Below, in pieces: positions 1-7,659 of a stretch of 14,494 nt of DNA (position 1 is its first letter; the number at the start of each line of letters is the position of its first letter). The notes beneath the pieces were generated by a model, which was not told where the DNA came from, made no database searches, and saw nothing but the letters and a program-made list of their open reading frames with translations. A program made the position numbers and the translations under genes. Source of the stretch: SLST01 sp964458555 (GTDB lineage Bacteria > Spirochaetota > Spirochaetia > DSM-27196 > SLST01); NCBI GenBank assembly GCA_964458555.1, contig CAYWJH010000082.1:1-14494 (forward strand), in the 5' to 3' direction.

Positions 1-140
1 GCGCGCCGGCGGCGCGGGCTCGGGCTCCGCCGGCCTCGGCTCCGGTTCGTCCGGCGCGGCCTCGGCGGGGGCGATCTCCGCGGGGTCCGGCTCCGGCTCG
101 ACCGGAACCGGCTCGGGCTCCGGCTCGACCTCCGGCGGTC
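1..140 (-). repeat. Low-complexity Pro/Glu-coding repeat in tonB
   Basis: Degenerate tandem units built on GGCTC and CCGGCTCG (plus-strand reading) encode the Glu-Pro linker of TonB. This is a protein-level low-complexity tract, not a mobile or CRISPR-like repeat. Such tracts can vary in length between strains. Confidence 0.6.
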
Positions 141-291
141 GATAGTCGGGCAGCGTCACGGTCACCGGGGAGGTTTCTGGATAGGGCGTGAAGTCGAATC
201 CGGCGATCGCGAACCCTCCGAAGAGCGCCCCGTGGAAGACGAGCGCGACGCCGACGGCGAGGAAGAGGCGATCGCGGTCGGTATGAATCAT
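1..291 (-). CDS. tonB: TonB-family energy transducer, N-terminal part (C-terminus outside window)
   Basis: Only the first 97 codons are inside the window. The protein should sit in the inner membrane, span the periplasm and pass ExbB/ExbD proton-motive energy to an outer-membrane partner. Seen: a short charged start (MIHTDRDR), one hydrophobic segment at about residues 9-33, then a Pro/Glu-rich linker from about residue 51 made of Glu-Pro and Pro-Glu repeats. His20 in the membrane segment falls at the same residue number as the functional His20 of E. coli TonB; the Ser16 of E. coli is Ala here. The ATG overlaps the exbD stop as ATGA (4 nt), indicating translational coupling. The globular C-terminal domain that would separate TonB from TolA or a related protein cannot be seen. 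The Pro-Glu linker favours TonB over the Ala/Lys helix of TolA. Confidence 0.82.
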   Translation of the reverse strand, partial: MIHTDRDRLFLAVGVALVFHGALFGGFAIAGFDFTPYPETSPVTVTLPDYRPPEVEPEPEPVPVEPEPDPAEIAPAEAAPDEPEPRPAEPEPAPPAR

Positions 292-716
292 TGCCGCTCC
301 TGCTGCTCCTCGAGCGTGCGAAGCGCGATGCCTCGGTACCCGTTTCGCCGCATGACGTCGAGCACGGAGACGATCGTCGCGTAGGACACGTCGGCGTTCG
401 CCTCGATAATCGCGCTCCGCGTCTCCGCGTCGAGACGCTCGGACTGTTCCTCGATCGCCTCAAGACGCGCGTCGAGCTCCTCGTAGGAGACCTCATCGCG
501 GTTGAGGTAGAGCCGGGACTCGCTCACGATGGTCACGACGACACGGTCGATCACGACGGGTTCCGAGCTCGTCGACTCGGGCAGATCGAGCGCGATGCCG
601 GGCGTCATGACGAACGTCGAGGAGACCATGAAAAAGACGACGAGCTGAAAGACGACATCGATCATGGGTATCAGGTCTACGTTCGCGTTCGGCGACAGAC
701 GCCTGCGAAAGTGCAT
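288..716 (-). CDS. exbD: ExbD/TolR biopolymer transport protein
   Basis: Partner of ExbB in the proton-driven inner-membrane motor that powers TonB. The 142-residue product matches the usual length. Seen: short cytoplasmic start (MHFRRRLSPNANVDLIPMID), one transmembrane helix at about 16-36 carrying the essential membrane aspartate (Asp20, equivalent to Asp25 of E. coli ExbD), the family pattern DVVFQLVVFFMVSSTF, then a periplasmic domain with the ExbD-like stretch ADVSYATIVSVLDVMRRNG near 108-126. A GTG three bases further up (719) is possible, but the ATG at 716 has a GGGGGG tract 4 nt upstream while the GTG has only 1 nt of spacing, so I prefer ATG. It then overlaps the exbB stop by 1 nt (TGATG) and overlaps tonB by 4 nt. 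Confidence 0.93.
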   Translation of the reverse strand: MHFRRRLSPNANVDLIPMIDVVFQLVVFFMVSSTFVMTPGIALDLPESTSSEPVVIDRVVVTIVSESRLYLNRDEVSYEELDARLEAIEEQSERLDAETRSAIIEANADVSYATIVSVLDVMRRNGYRGIALRTLEEQQERQ

Positions 717-1327
717 CACGCCCCCCGTTTCAGCATGAGCACGAGCTCGCTCACACGGTTCTCGATCCTGATGATGAGGTGATTCACCTTGCCGACGAGA
801 TAGTTGTAGAAACTGATCGCGGGGATGCTCACGATGATACCCGCGGCGGTCGTGATGAGCGCCTCCGCGATCCCGCGAGCGAGTACGGCCGGGTTGCCAC
901 CGACCGCACCGAAGTCTCCGAGGACGCCGAACGCCTGGATATTGCCGGTCACCGTCCCCAGCAGTCCGAGCAGCGGCGCGATGTGCGCGATCGTGCCCAG
1001 CGTCGAGAGGAAGCGTTCCATCCGGGGTATCTCAAGATTCGCCGCGTCGGTGATCATCTGCTTGATCACCTCTTCGGGATACGCGCGGTGCTCGATCCCG
1101 ACGCGGCTCAGGTTCGTGATGGGGCTCGGACTCGCCTCGCAGATCGCGAGTGCCTCCTCGTAGTGCCCCTTCGAGACCGCACTTTTCAGCCGGTTCAGCA
1201 CGACGCCTTCGTCGGTGCGGATCTTCCGGAGATAGAGCAGGCGCTCGACGATGATCGCGATCGCGACGATCGACAGCGCGATGATGATGACAAGAATGAT
1301 ACCGCCGCGTTCGATGAGCGTCAGCAT
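716..1327 (-). CDS. exbB: MotA/TolQ/ExbB proton channel family protein
   Basis: Inner-membrane stator subunit that with ExbD forms the proton channel driving TonB. The product has 203 residues and three predicted membrane segments at about 8-28, 108-132 and 150-176. The two C-terminal ones carry the family signatures: LSTLGTIAHIAPLLGLLGTV and, from about 150, ARGIAEALITTAAG. Glu155 corresponds to the conserved TM3 glutamate (Glu176 in E. coli ExbB), and Thr159/Thr160 line the same helix. The loop between TM1 and TM2 is the expected cytoplasmic domain. The ATG is preceded by AGGAG with 5 nt spacing, overlapping the stop of the upstream outer-membrane protein gene; 8 bp separate the two genes. 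Coupled to exbD by a 1-nt overlap. TolQ is the alternative name, but the Pro-Glu-rich third component argues for ExbB. Confidence 0.93.
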   Translation of the reverse strand: MLTLIERGGIILVIIIALSIVAIAIIVERLLYLRKIRTDEGVVLNRLKSAVSKGHYEEALAICEASPSPITNLSRVGIEHRAYPEEVIKQMITDAANLEIPRMERFLSTLGTIAHIAPLLGLLGTVTGNIQAFGVLGDFGAVGGNPAVLARGIAEALITTAAGIIVSIPAISFYNYLVGKVNHLIIRIENRVSELVLMLKRGA

Positions 1328-1335
1328 GGCAGCTC

Positions 1336-3003
1336 CTACAGTGAAATTCGGCTATAGACCGATGCCCGGAAGCCCGGTTCGATGAACGGGTACTCGTCCG
1401 AGGGCACGGGCCCGAGACTGCCCCGCCCCTCCTCGAGGAGCGGCGCGAGCAGGTCGGCGAGCTCGAGCGAGAACTCGAGCTCGTCGCTCGGCGCGAACGA
1501 GCCGGTGATGCCCAGCCAGGGCATCGCGGCCTGCGGGTAGAAATCCGACCGCGCCTCCACGACGCCGGTGAATCGCTCGCTCTCGTCGTTCACGCGCAGC
1601 GACCCTTCGACGGTGCTCGTGGGAACGCCCGCCGGCGTCCCGAGGAACGACCCGGTCCACCCCGCCTGCACCTGCATCCGCTGAACCGGGCGCCAGCTCG
1701 CGCTCACGCCGCTGGTGAGCGTCAGCATCGAGCGTTGCTGGAGCGGAAACTCCTCGGCAAACGCGTCGTAGGACCCGACGTCGACCGCAGCATCGTGCGT
1801 CGCGAAATCGACCTCTCCGGTAATCGTGAGCCCGGAGACTCCCGACCACCGGGTGGCGAGACCGGCGTACCACTGACGGTCGTTGGCGAGCTCGGAGACC
1901 GCCGCGCTCGAGGAGACGCCGGCGAGCGGAACGCGATCCCAGATCTCCTCGAGCGTGATGCGTTCGACGCGGTAGCCACCCTCGATCGACGCCTCGAACG
2001 CATCGCCGAAGAGCGCGCCCAGCGACACTCGCCACGGGTAGTCGAGCGGAGATCCCGGTTCCCAGAAGATGCCCGCGCGCGCGCCGAGCGTCATCGAAGC
2101 AGGGAGCTCGACGTCAACCCCGCCGAGCAGGTCCACGTTCTGCCCGAGCGGGACGTTCTCGCTCATCAGCGCTCTGATGAAGTAGCTCGACTCGAAGACG
2201 ATGTCGATCGCCCGGATCGCGAAACGGGCCTCAACCGCCGGCGTCGCCGCGATCTCCAGCTCATCGGAGGCCTGATTGCCTCGCGTCGTGGAGAGGATCC
2301 GCGATCCGACCGAGCCATCGAGCGTGCCGGCAAGCGAGATCAGAGGCTCGGGCACGAGCACCGCCTCGGCGGATACCGTCGTACGCCTCAGCCCAGCGCT
2401 GAAGGAGTCCGACTGCCCCTGCAGTCCCAGGACGTCCTCCCGGAAAGCCGCCTCGGTCTCTGCGTTCGCTCGTTCGCCGGAGGCGGCGAACCACCCGTCG
2501 ATCACGTTCGACCGCGAGAAATATCCGCTTCCGGGCGGACGAAACTGAAAGCCGTCGAGTCCCTCGTAGGCAAACCGCAGCCGGAAGCGCGGGTCTGCAC
2601 CGAGCTTGTAGAGGCTGAGCTCACCGACGATGTGGTTTGCCGAGCCGGCGCCGAGTCTGCCGCTCGAGAACACACTCGTCGTCTCCGTCGCCGCCGGTGA
2701 CCCCGGCAGCGGCACGCTGAACGCCTCGTCGTCCACCGTGAGCTCCTCGGCTCCGGGGAGCGGGATCGTCACCTGCCCGAGCGCCAACTCCTCCTCGTCG
2801 GGGAGCACCGCGCTCACCTGCTCGACCTCGAGCTCTTCGACCTCGAGCACGAGGTCGGGCACGACGATGTCGGTCTCTTCGGGCGCCGCGGGACCCGATA
2901 CGGGTGGCTGCCCCGCCACGCCGGCCCGGTCCTGCGCGCCCGCGAGGCCGGCGACCGACATAATCAGGAGCGCTGCGAGAATCGCTGTAAGGTACTTACT
3001 CAT
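1336..3003 (-). CDS. Putative outer-membrane beta-rich protein with TonB-box-like N-terminus
   Basis: No named family recognised. The 555-residue product starts with a clear signal peptide (Lys3, hydrophobic core about 5-20, likely cleavage after Ala23 in AGAQ). Residues about 41-100 are acidic and proline-rich, with ETDIVVPDLVLEVEELEVEQ at 43-62 and a repeated IPLPG/VPLPG unit at 80-84 and 97-101. From about 125 to the end the sequence has alternating hydrophobic/polar stretches with many Gly, Tyr, Trp and Phe, as in an outer-membrane beta-barrel, ending in SVYSRISL. The last residue is Leu rather than the usual Phe/Tyr. An in-frame upstream start at 3240 was rejected: the ATG at 3003 has AGGAG 6 nt before it and gives the signal peptide. 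It overlaps the TPR gene stop by 8 nt. The position between the TPR gene and exbB suggests it is a client or partner of the TonB system. This is inferred, not shown. Confidence 0.75.
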   Translation of the reverse strand: MSKYLTAILAALLIMSVAGLAGAQDRAGVAGQPPVSGPAAPEETDIVVPDLVLEVEELEVEQVSAVLPDEEELALGQVTIPLPGAEELTVDDEAFSVPLPGSPAATETTSVFSSGRLGAGSANHIVGELSLYKLGADPRFRLRFAYEGLDGFQFRPPGSGYFSRSNVIDGWFAASGERANAETEAAFREDVLGLQGQSDSFSAGLRRTTVSAEAVLVPEPLISLAGTLDGSVGSRILSTTRGNQASDELEIAATPAVEARFAIRAIDIVFESSYFIRALMSENVPLGQNVDLLGGVDVELPASMTLGARAGIFWEPGSPLDYPWRVSLGALFGDAFEASIEGGYRVERITLEEIWDRVPLAGVSSSAAVSELANDRQWYAGLATRWSGVSGLTITGEVDFATHDAAVDVGSYDAFAEEFPLQQRSMLTLTSGVSASWRPVQRMQVQAGWTGSFLGTPAGVPTSTVEGSLRVNDESERFTGVVEARSDFYPQAAMPWLGITGSFAPSDELEFSLELADLLAPLLEEGRGSLGPVPSDEYPFIEPGFRASVYSRISL

Positions 3004-5926
3004 TCGTTTCTCCTCGTCGGAGCGTCCGTGCTTCCTCGAGCCACTCGGACCGCGGGAAGTCTTCTTCGAGCCGCTCGATGAGTGCGTCGACCTCGGCGGA
3101 TCGTCCGAGCGTCGAGTACATGTTCGCGGCGCGGTAGATGGAAAGCGCCGCGAAATCGCGGTCGGCCGCGCCGACGGCCGCGGCGCGGAGATAGAGCTCC
3201 GCGGCTCGCCGCAGCTCGTCCTGCCTCGAGCGGTATTCACCGCGGAGGAAGAGCGCCTCGGCCGCAGCGAGCGGGTCGACGTCCTCCTGCTCGGCGACCG
3301 CCTCGAGCATGGGCATCACGCTCGCGGCGTCGGTGCTTGTCGCCGTATCTTCGTAGATCGTCATCCGCGCGAGCTCGATGATCGCCTGCCGGCCCTCGTC
3401 GGTCTGCGCACCGCCGGACTCCTCGATCGTGACCACGAGCTCGGCCTCGCGCTCACCGAGCCCGTTGATGAGCAGGACCAGCTCGTCGATCCTGCGCTGC
3501 GTTCCCGCCGCCCGAGCGGCCTCCGGGTACGCGGCCTGGAACTCGGTGTAGAGGTTGAGCGCCTGCCGGTACTCACCGCGCTCGCTGTGCGCGACCGCTG
3601 CACCCCGCATCGCCTGCGGACGAAACGGGCTCTCGCGATACTCCTCGATCAGGCGCTCCCACAGCAGGAGCGCTCCCGCGGTCTCGCCGAGGCGTTCGCT
3701 CGCCACTCCGCCCCAGTACAGCGCCGCGTCCATACGGTCGCCGCCTTGGAAGCTCGTTCGGTAGGAGAAGAACGCCTCCTGCGCTTCGGCGTACCGTCCG
3801 CGTTCGTAGAGCACCTCGGCACGCCGAAACGCCGACGATTCGGCGAGCGGACTCGCCGGATACGCGTCGAGGAGCGCGCCGTACGCTTCGACGGCGATGT
3901 CGATACTCCCAAGCGCGACCTGCGCCTCGGCGTACTCGAACCACGCGTCGTCGGCGTACGCGGACTCCGGGTGGTCCAGATAGAGGCTGCGGAACGAAGA
4001 GGCCGCCTGTTGATACGACCCCTGCGCCGCGAGCACACGGCCGAGCAGGAAGCTCGACTCGATCGCGAGCCGCTCTTCGGTCGAATACGAGCGGACGCGC
4101 GCGAGCGACGCTGCGGCGGTCTCGTACTCGCCGGTGAGGAAGTTGCTCCACCCGGCGAGGTACGCGGCATGAGCGGCCTGCTCGTGGTCCGGCGACTCGT
4201 CGAGCAGCGTCGCAAAGGTCGCCGCGGCGGCGCGATAATCGCCGCTGCGGTACGAGGCAAACCCGCCGTAGTAGCGCGCGTACGGCAGCAGTCCGGCCTG
4301 CGATGGAGCCGCGAGCTCGGCTGTTCGCGCGAAGACGTCGGCTGCCTCCTCGTAGGCCCGCTCGTTCACGAGCGCAAGACCGAGGACGTAGGAGAGTCTG
4401 CTCTCGATCGACGGCGTGAGCGCGTCGCGCGCGGTGAGCTCGTCGACGATCGCCGGCACCTCGTCCACGACGCGGGCGTAGCGCTCGAGCGAGAAGAGGA
4501 GGTTGACGTACTCGACCGCCGCCTGCGCGTCGGCCGATCGCAGCGGAATGTACTCGAAGAGCGCCTGCAACGCAGCCGCCTCGCGACCGAGATCGCGCAG
4601 CACGGTGGCGCGCAGCCGAAGGAGATCTGCCTGGATCCCACCGGTCCGCCCGGCGGAGAATGCAGAGTCGATCGCCGCGAGCGCTTCTCCGTTGCGACCC
4701 GCCCGCCGCAACGCAAAGGCGTACTGGTACGCCGCCTCGGCGAAGTACGGACCTGCCTCGTACCCGTCGAAGGCGGCCTCGAGCGTTGCGACCGCGTCGC
4801 TCACGCGTCCGAGGCGCAGCTGCAGGTTCCCGAGCGCGATGAGCACGCGCAGGCGCTCCGGGCTCTGCTCGCCGTAGAGATCGAGATATCCCGCGAGCAC
4901 CTCCTCGGCGCCGCCTGGATCACCACGCCCGTCGAGCAGGCGCGAGAGATAGAGCGGTACCGAGGCCGGGATGAACTCGCTGCCGCGGAAGTCCCAGATG
5001 CGACGGAAGTAGAGCTCGGCGAGATCGTAGCGACCCTGCGTATAGCTGTCGATGCCCACGCGCAGCCAGAAAGCTTTCAGCACGTCGGTGCGGCCGGCGA
5101 GCGCCTGCTCGGCGCGTCGCAGCACGTCCGCCGGCTCTTCGGGAATCCGGTCGTCCTGCGCGAGCTGGAAGAGCCGCTGGAACGCGAGCGTCGCGAGCTC
5201 AGGGGGCGCCTGCTCGCTGCGACGGTAGCGAGGGATCGCCTCGTCGAGTCGCCCCTGCGCGTAGTACGCCTCCGCCTCGTAGAGCACGAGATTGGGCCGC
5301 CAGCGCTCCTCGAGCTGCGCCCGGTCGATCGCATTGGCCCGCTCGAGGAGCTCGTCCGAAAGCCCCGACTTCGCGTAGAGGCTCAACAGCAGCGTCACCG
5401 CGTAGCCCTCCGAAGCCGGGTCGGGCACGGTGTCCAGCATCCCCTCGAGCCCCCGGCGGGCCGCAGCCTCGTCGGCGCGCCCGAGCTCGGCGAGCGCGGT
5501 GTAGTAGTACGATTCGGCGAGCGCGTCGCGGTCCTCAATGTCGGTCTGTCGGAAGGATCGGAGGTAGCTCACCGCCCGGTCGTACGCGCCGATCTCGTAG
5601 CTGATCACGCCCTGCCAGAACGGCACGTAGTCGATGTACCTCGTGGAGCGGTACCGGCGCGCCACCCGGGCGAGCTGTTCGAGCGCAGCCTCTGGCTGCC
5701 CGGTGCGGTAGAGGCTCACGCCGATACGGAACTGCGCGTCGGGCACGTACTGGCTGACCGGGTAGTCCTGTAACAGCGTCTCGTACCGGTCGAGCGCGAG
5801 CTGATAGTCGCCCGACTCGAATCGGCGCTCTGCTTCCCGGAACAACTGAATGTCGCTCTCCTGGGCCGCAACCGTGGCGGCAAGCAACACCAACGCGGCG
5901 GAGACGAGGATTCGTTTCATGTTCAT
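2996..5926 (-). CDS. Large periplasmic TPR-repeat protein
   Basis: A 976-residue protein with an N-terminal signal peptide (MNMKR, hydrophobic core 5-20, likely cleavage near VAAQ at 19-22) followed almost entirely by TPR-like helical repeats. Recurrent units of about 34-38 residues show the A/G-x-x-Y/F pattern, for example FREAERRFESGDYQLALDRY near 29-48, later units of the form AYYAQGRLDEAIPRY, and a C-terminal YbgF/BamD-like unit. No enzyme motif and no lipobox were seen, so it is probably a soluble or outer-membrane-associated periplasmic scaffold. The first of two close ATG codons (5926, 5920) is used because GAGA lies about 9 nt before it; the signal is weak. It starts 25 bp after the preceding gene and overlaps the next by 8 nt. 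By analogy, the Tol-Pal operon also pairs a TPR protein (CpoB/YbgF) with its motor; homology to CpoB is not claimed. Confidence 0.85.
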   Translation of the reverse strand: MNMKRILVSAALVLLAATVAAQESDIQLFREAERRFESGDYQLALDRYETLLQDYPVSQYVPDAQFRIGVSLYRTGQPEAALEQLARVARRYRSTRYIDYVPFWQGVISYEIGAYDRAVSYLRSFRQTDIEDRDALAESYYYTALAELGRADEAAARRGLEGMLDTVPDPASEGYAVTLLLSLYAKSGLSDELLERANAIDRAQLEERWRPNLVLYEAEAYYAQGRLDEAIPRYRRSEQAPPELATLAFQRLFQLAQDDRIPEEPADVLRRAEQALAGRTDVLKAFWLRVGIDSYTQGRYDLAELYFRRIWDFRGSEFIPASVPLYLSRLLDGRGDPGGAEEVLAGYLDLYGEQSPERLRVLIALGNLQLRLGRVSDAVATLEAAFDGYEAGPYFAEAAYQYAFALRRAGRNGEALAAIDSAFSAGRTGGIQADLLRLRATVLRDLGREAAALQALFEYIPLRSADAQAAVEYVNLLFSLERYARVVDEVPAIVDELTARDALTPSIESRLSYVLGLALVNERAYEEAADVFARTAELAAPSQAGLLPYARYYGGFASYRSGDYRAAAATFATLLDESPDHEQAAHAAYLAGWSNFLTGEYETAAASLARVRSYSTEERLAIESSFLLGRVLAAQGSYQQAASSFRSLYLDHPESAYADDAWFEYAEAQVALGSIDIAVEAYGALLDAYPASPLAESSAFRRAEVLYERGRYAEAQEAFFSYRTSFQGGDRMDAALYWGGVASERLGETAGALLLWERLIEEYRESPFRPQAMRGAAVAHSERGEYRQALNLYTEFQAAYPEAARAAGTQRRIDELVLLINGLGEREAELVVTIEESGGAQTDEGRQAIIELARMTIYEDTATSTDAASVMPMLEAVAEQEDVDPLAAAEALFLRGEYRSRQDELRRAAELYLRAAAVGAADRDFAALSIYRAANMYSTLGRSAEVDALIERLEEDFPRSEWLEEARTLRRGETNE

Positions 5927-5951
5927 AAGCTATCTCAGGTCGTACACCGTA

Positions 5952-7331
5952 TCAATTCCGGATCACCGGCGGCGCGTAGGCGCGATCCGCGCGAACCCGT
6001 ACGAGATGAACCGAATCGTCGTGGTATCTGCGGTCCAGCGATTCCAGGCCCGTCTCCACGTTGCGCTCGAGAACGTCCACGAAGAAACGGCCGCGTTCGT
6101 CGAAATACGGAAACAGCACGGCGACGTGAACGTGCTGATTGAGCACCGGCTCGCTGCCGAACTCACGGTTGAACGACGCGATGTAGAAATGGCCTGGCTC
6201 GTCCACGGCGAGCAGATACATGATCCTCGGCAGCTCGGCGACCGGGTAGCCGACGTCCTCGACGTAGGTCGCGTAGGGCAGCGAACGCACGTCTGCCGCT
6301 TCCGGGTGTACTTCCCGTCCTCCCTGTGATGCAGACAACATTGTGACGGCCAGGTTACGCGTCCAGTCGAGACCAAAGTACGGATCGCGCGCGTCCTCGA
6401 GGGGCTCGCTCCATCGGTGCCCGCGGAGGTCGAGGTGCTTCTCCTTCAGCGGCTCGATGGGGAGGTAGCCGCCGTAGAGCCCGTCGTGCAACCCGTCGAC
6501 GATCCACTTCGCGAAACCCGAGCAGTTGAAACCGGGCTGCTGATCCTGCAGGACGAGCGACTCGATGAACACGAGGTTTCCCTCCTCGTCCATCGCGCCG
6601 TCCTCGGCGTCGGGAAGCGTATGGAGCGTCGAGCGCGCGCGCGCGGCCATGAGCCCCACGTCGCGATAGCGCGGGTCGTCGATGACCGGGTAGACGAGCG
6701 ACCAGTCCACGCGCGCGCCGGTGAGGGAGACGATCCGCTCGAACGGCTCCTCGAGCAGCGTTTCGATCGACACCGGCAGCGGAATCTCGCGGTGGAGCTG
6801 GACGCCGGCGAGATAGACGCTCATCGTCGACCGTTCGGCCTCGCGACCGCGCGCCCGCTGCCCCCCGTCGCCGGGGCGCTCGGGCCAGATTCGCACGAAA
6901 AAGCCGGGGTCGCTGCGCAGGAAGATCTTCAACTGATCGATCGCCCCGTCGGCGCGCCGCCGCCGCAGGATGTAGGTGCCGGCGCTCGAGAGCGGGAACT
7001 GGCCGCCGAGCTCGGGGACCACGACGAAGTACGCGTACTCCGCGTTCCCCTCGGTCGTCACGAGCACGTCGCGCCCGCTCGCGTAGGCGGTGGCCACCGT
7101 CGGACGAAAGGCGTCGAGGTCGGAAACCGGCGCGAGCGCGTCATCGAGGTGGGCCCGGCGCACGTCGTCGGTCTCCGGCGGAGGGTTGACGACCGCGGGG
7201 CCGTAGGCGGCGACAGGCGCCGCCGCGATCAGCGCGAGGAGCGCCGAGGCGAACACGATCGGAGCGCCGACTAACCGCCGGCATCGGCGGTCGCGGGGGC
7301 TCTCACGACGTCTCGTGCGGTTTTGCTTCAT
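5952..7331 (-). CDS. Exported protein of unknown function with NlpC/P60-like Cys motif
   Basis: I do not recognise this as a named gene. It encodes 459 residues. A very basic n-region (residues 1-20) precedes a hydrophobic stretch at about 21-42 ending in APVAAYGPA, which suggests export. Residues 80-215 look beta-rich. At 268-276 the sequence FNCSGFAKW resembles the DCSGF nucleophile motif of NlpC/P60 papain-like peptidases, with Cys270 as candidate nucleophile. His381 (PGHFYIASF), His400/His402 (NQHVHVAVLF) and Asp419 could supply the rest of a catalytic site. A Cys-His spacing of about 110-130 residues is longer than in typical NlpC/P60 enzymes, so the match is tentative. ATG 7331 was chosen because it gives the most compact signal; ATG 7349 is possible. 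Either start lies inside the merR-like gene, overlapping it by 29 or 47 nt. The product may act on peptidoglycan or another periplasmic substrate (inference). Confidence 0.68.
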   Translation of the reverse strand: MKQNRTRRRESPRDRRCRRLVGAPIVFASALLALIAAAPVAAYGPAVVNPPPETDDVRRAHLDDALAPVSDLDAFRPTVATAYASGRDVLVTTEGNAEYAYFVVVPELGGQFPLSSAGTYILRRRRADGAIDQLKIFLRSDPGFFVRIWPERPGDGGQRARGREAERSTMSVYLAGVQLHREIPLPVSIETLLEEPFERIVSLTGARVDWSLVYPVIDDPRYRDVGLMAARARSTLHTLPDAEDGAMDEEGNLVFIESLVLQDQQPGFNCSGFAKWIVDGLHDGLYGGYLPIEPLKEKHLDLRGHRWSEPLEDARDPYFGLDWTRNLAVTMLSASQGGREVHPEAADVRSLPYATYVEDVGYPVAELPRIMYLLAVDEPGHFYIASFNREFGSEPVLNQHVHVAVLFPYFDERGRFFVDVLERNVETGLESLDRRYHDDSVHLVRVRADRAYAPPVIRN

Positions 7332-7659
7332 TACCCTGAGTATCGGCATCGCGGCGGCGGATCCTGCCGAGGACGTCGAGCAATTCGCCGCGGACCTCGT
7401 GGATGCGGGCCTTCGCATCGGCCCCCTCCCCGCTCGCCTCCTCTACGATGCGCATCGCCGCGCCCTTGACCGTGTACTTGCGCTCGTGCACGAGGTACTT
7501 GATCCGGAACAGTAGCTGCAGGTCGGCCTCGGTGTAGGCGCGTCGGCCGCCCTGGTCCTTTCCCGGGCTCAGGATGCCGATCTCCTGCTCCCAGTACCTC
7601 ACGATGTGCGGTTTCACCCCGAGCGCGCGACAGACCTCGCCGATGCTGAAGCGGCGCAT
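7303..7659 (-). CDS. MerR-family DNA-binding protein, short
   Basis: The 118-residue product begins with a MerR-type winged helix-turn-helix: FSIGEVCRALGVKPHIVRYWEQE at about 4-26, including the near-invariant RYWE, then the wing GGRRAYTEADLQLLFRIKYL and a second-helix region YTVKGAAMRIVEEA. After about residue 75 only a short charged helix remains, with no cysteine or ligand-binding domain, so it is a minimal MerR/HTH protein that probably works as a dimer through its C-terminal helix. The signal it senses, if any, is not visible. The ATG overlaps the der stop by 1 nt (TGATG), so it is translated by coupling. It may regulate its own operon or act elsewhere; no MerR-type operator with a long-spaced promoter is visible in this window. 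Confidence 0.88.
   Translation of the reverse strand: MRRFSIGEVCRALGVKPHIVRYWEQEIGILSPGKDQGGRRAYTEADLQLLFRIKYLVHERKYTVKGAAMRIVEEASGEGADAKARIHEVRGELLDVLGRIRRRDADTQGNEAKPHETS

Noticed and set aside
1..140. CRISPR or tandem DNA repeat
   Set aside because: The units are degenerate, in frame, and explained by the Pro-Glu linker of TonB.
3004..3240. 79-codon N-terminal extension of the outer-membrane protein gene
   Set aside because: It lies wholly inside the TPR gene, is Ser/Arg-rich, and would bury the signal peptide. The ATG at 3003 has a good Shine-Dalgarno site.
2630..5773. Open frame of over 1000 codons on the plus strand, opposite the TPR and outer-membrane protein genes
   Set aside because: Product is Arg/Leu/Val/Glu-rich without domains, signal or ribosome binding site; it is the codon-bias shadow of GC-rich genes whose minus-strand products have clear repeats and signal peptides.
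5918..5985. TTGATA and a weak TAGCTT as an internal promoter before the TPR gene
   Set aside because: Only 3 of 6 matches at -10, which would directly abut the ATG; not better than chance.
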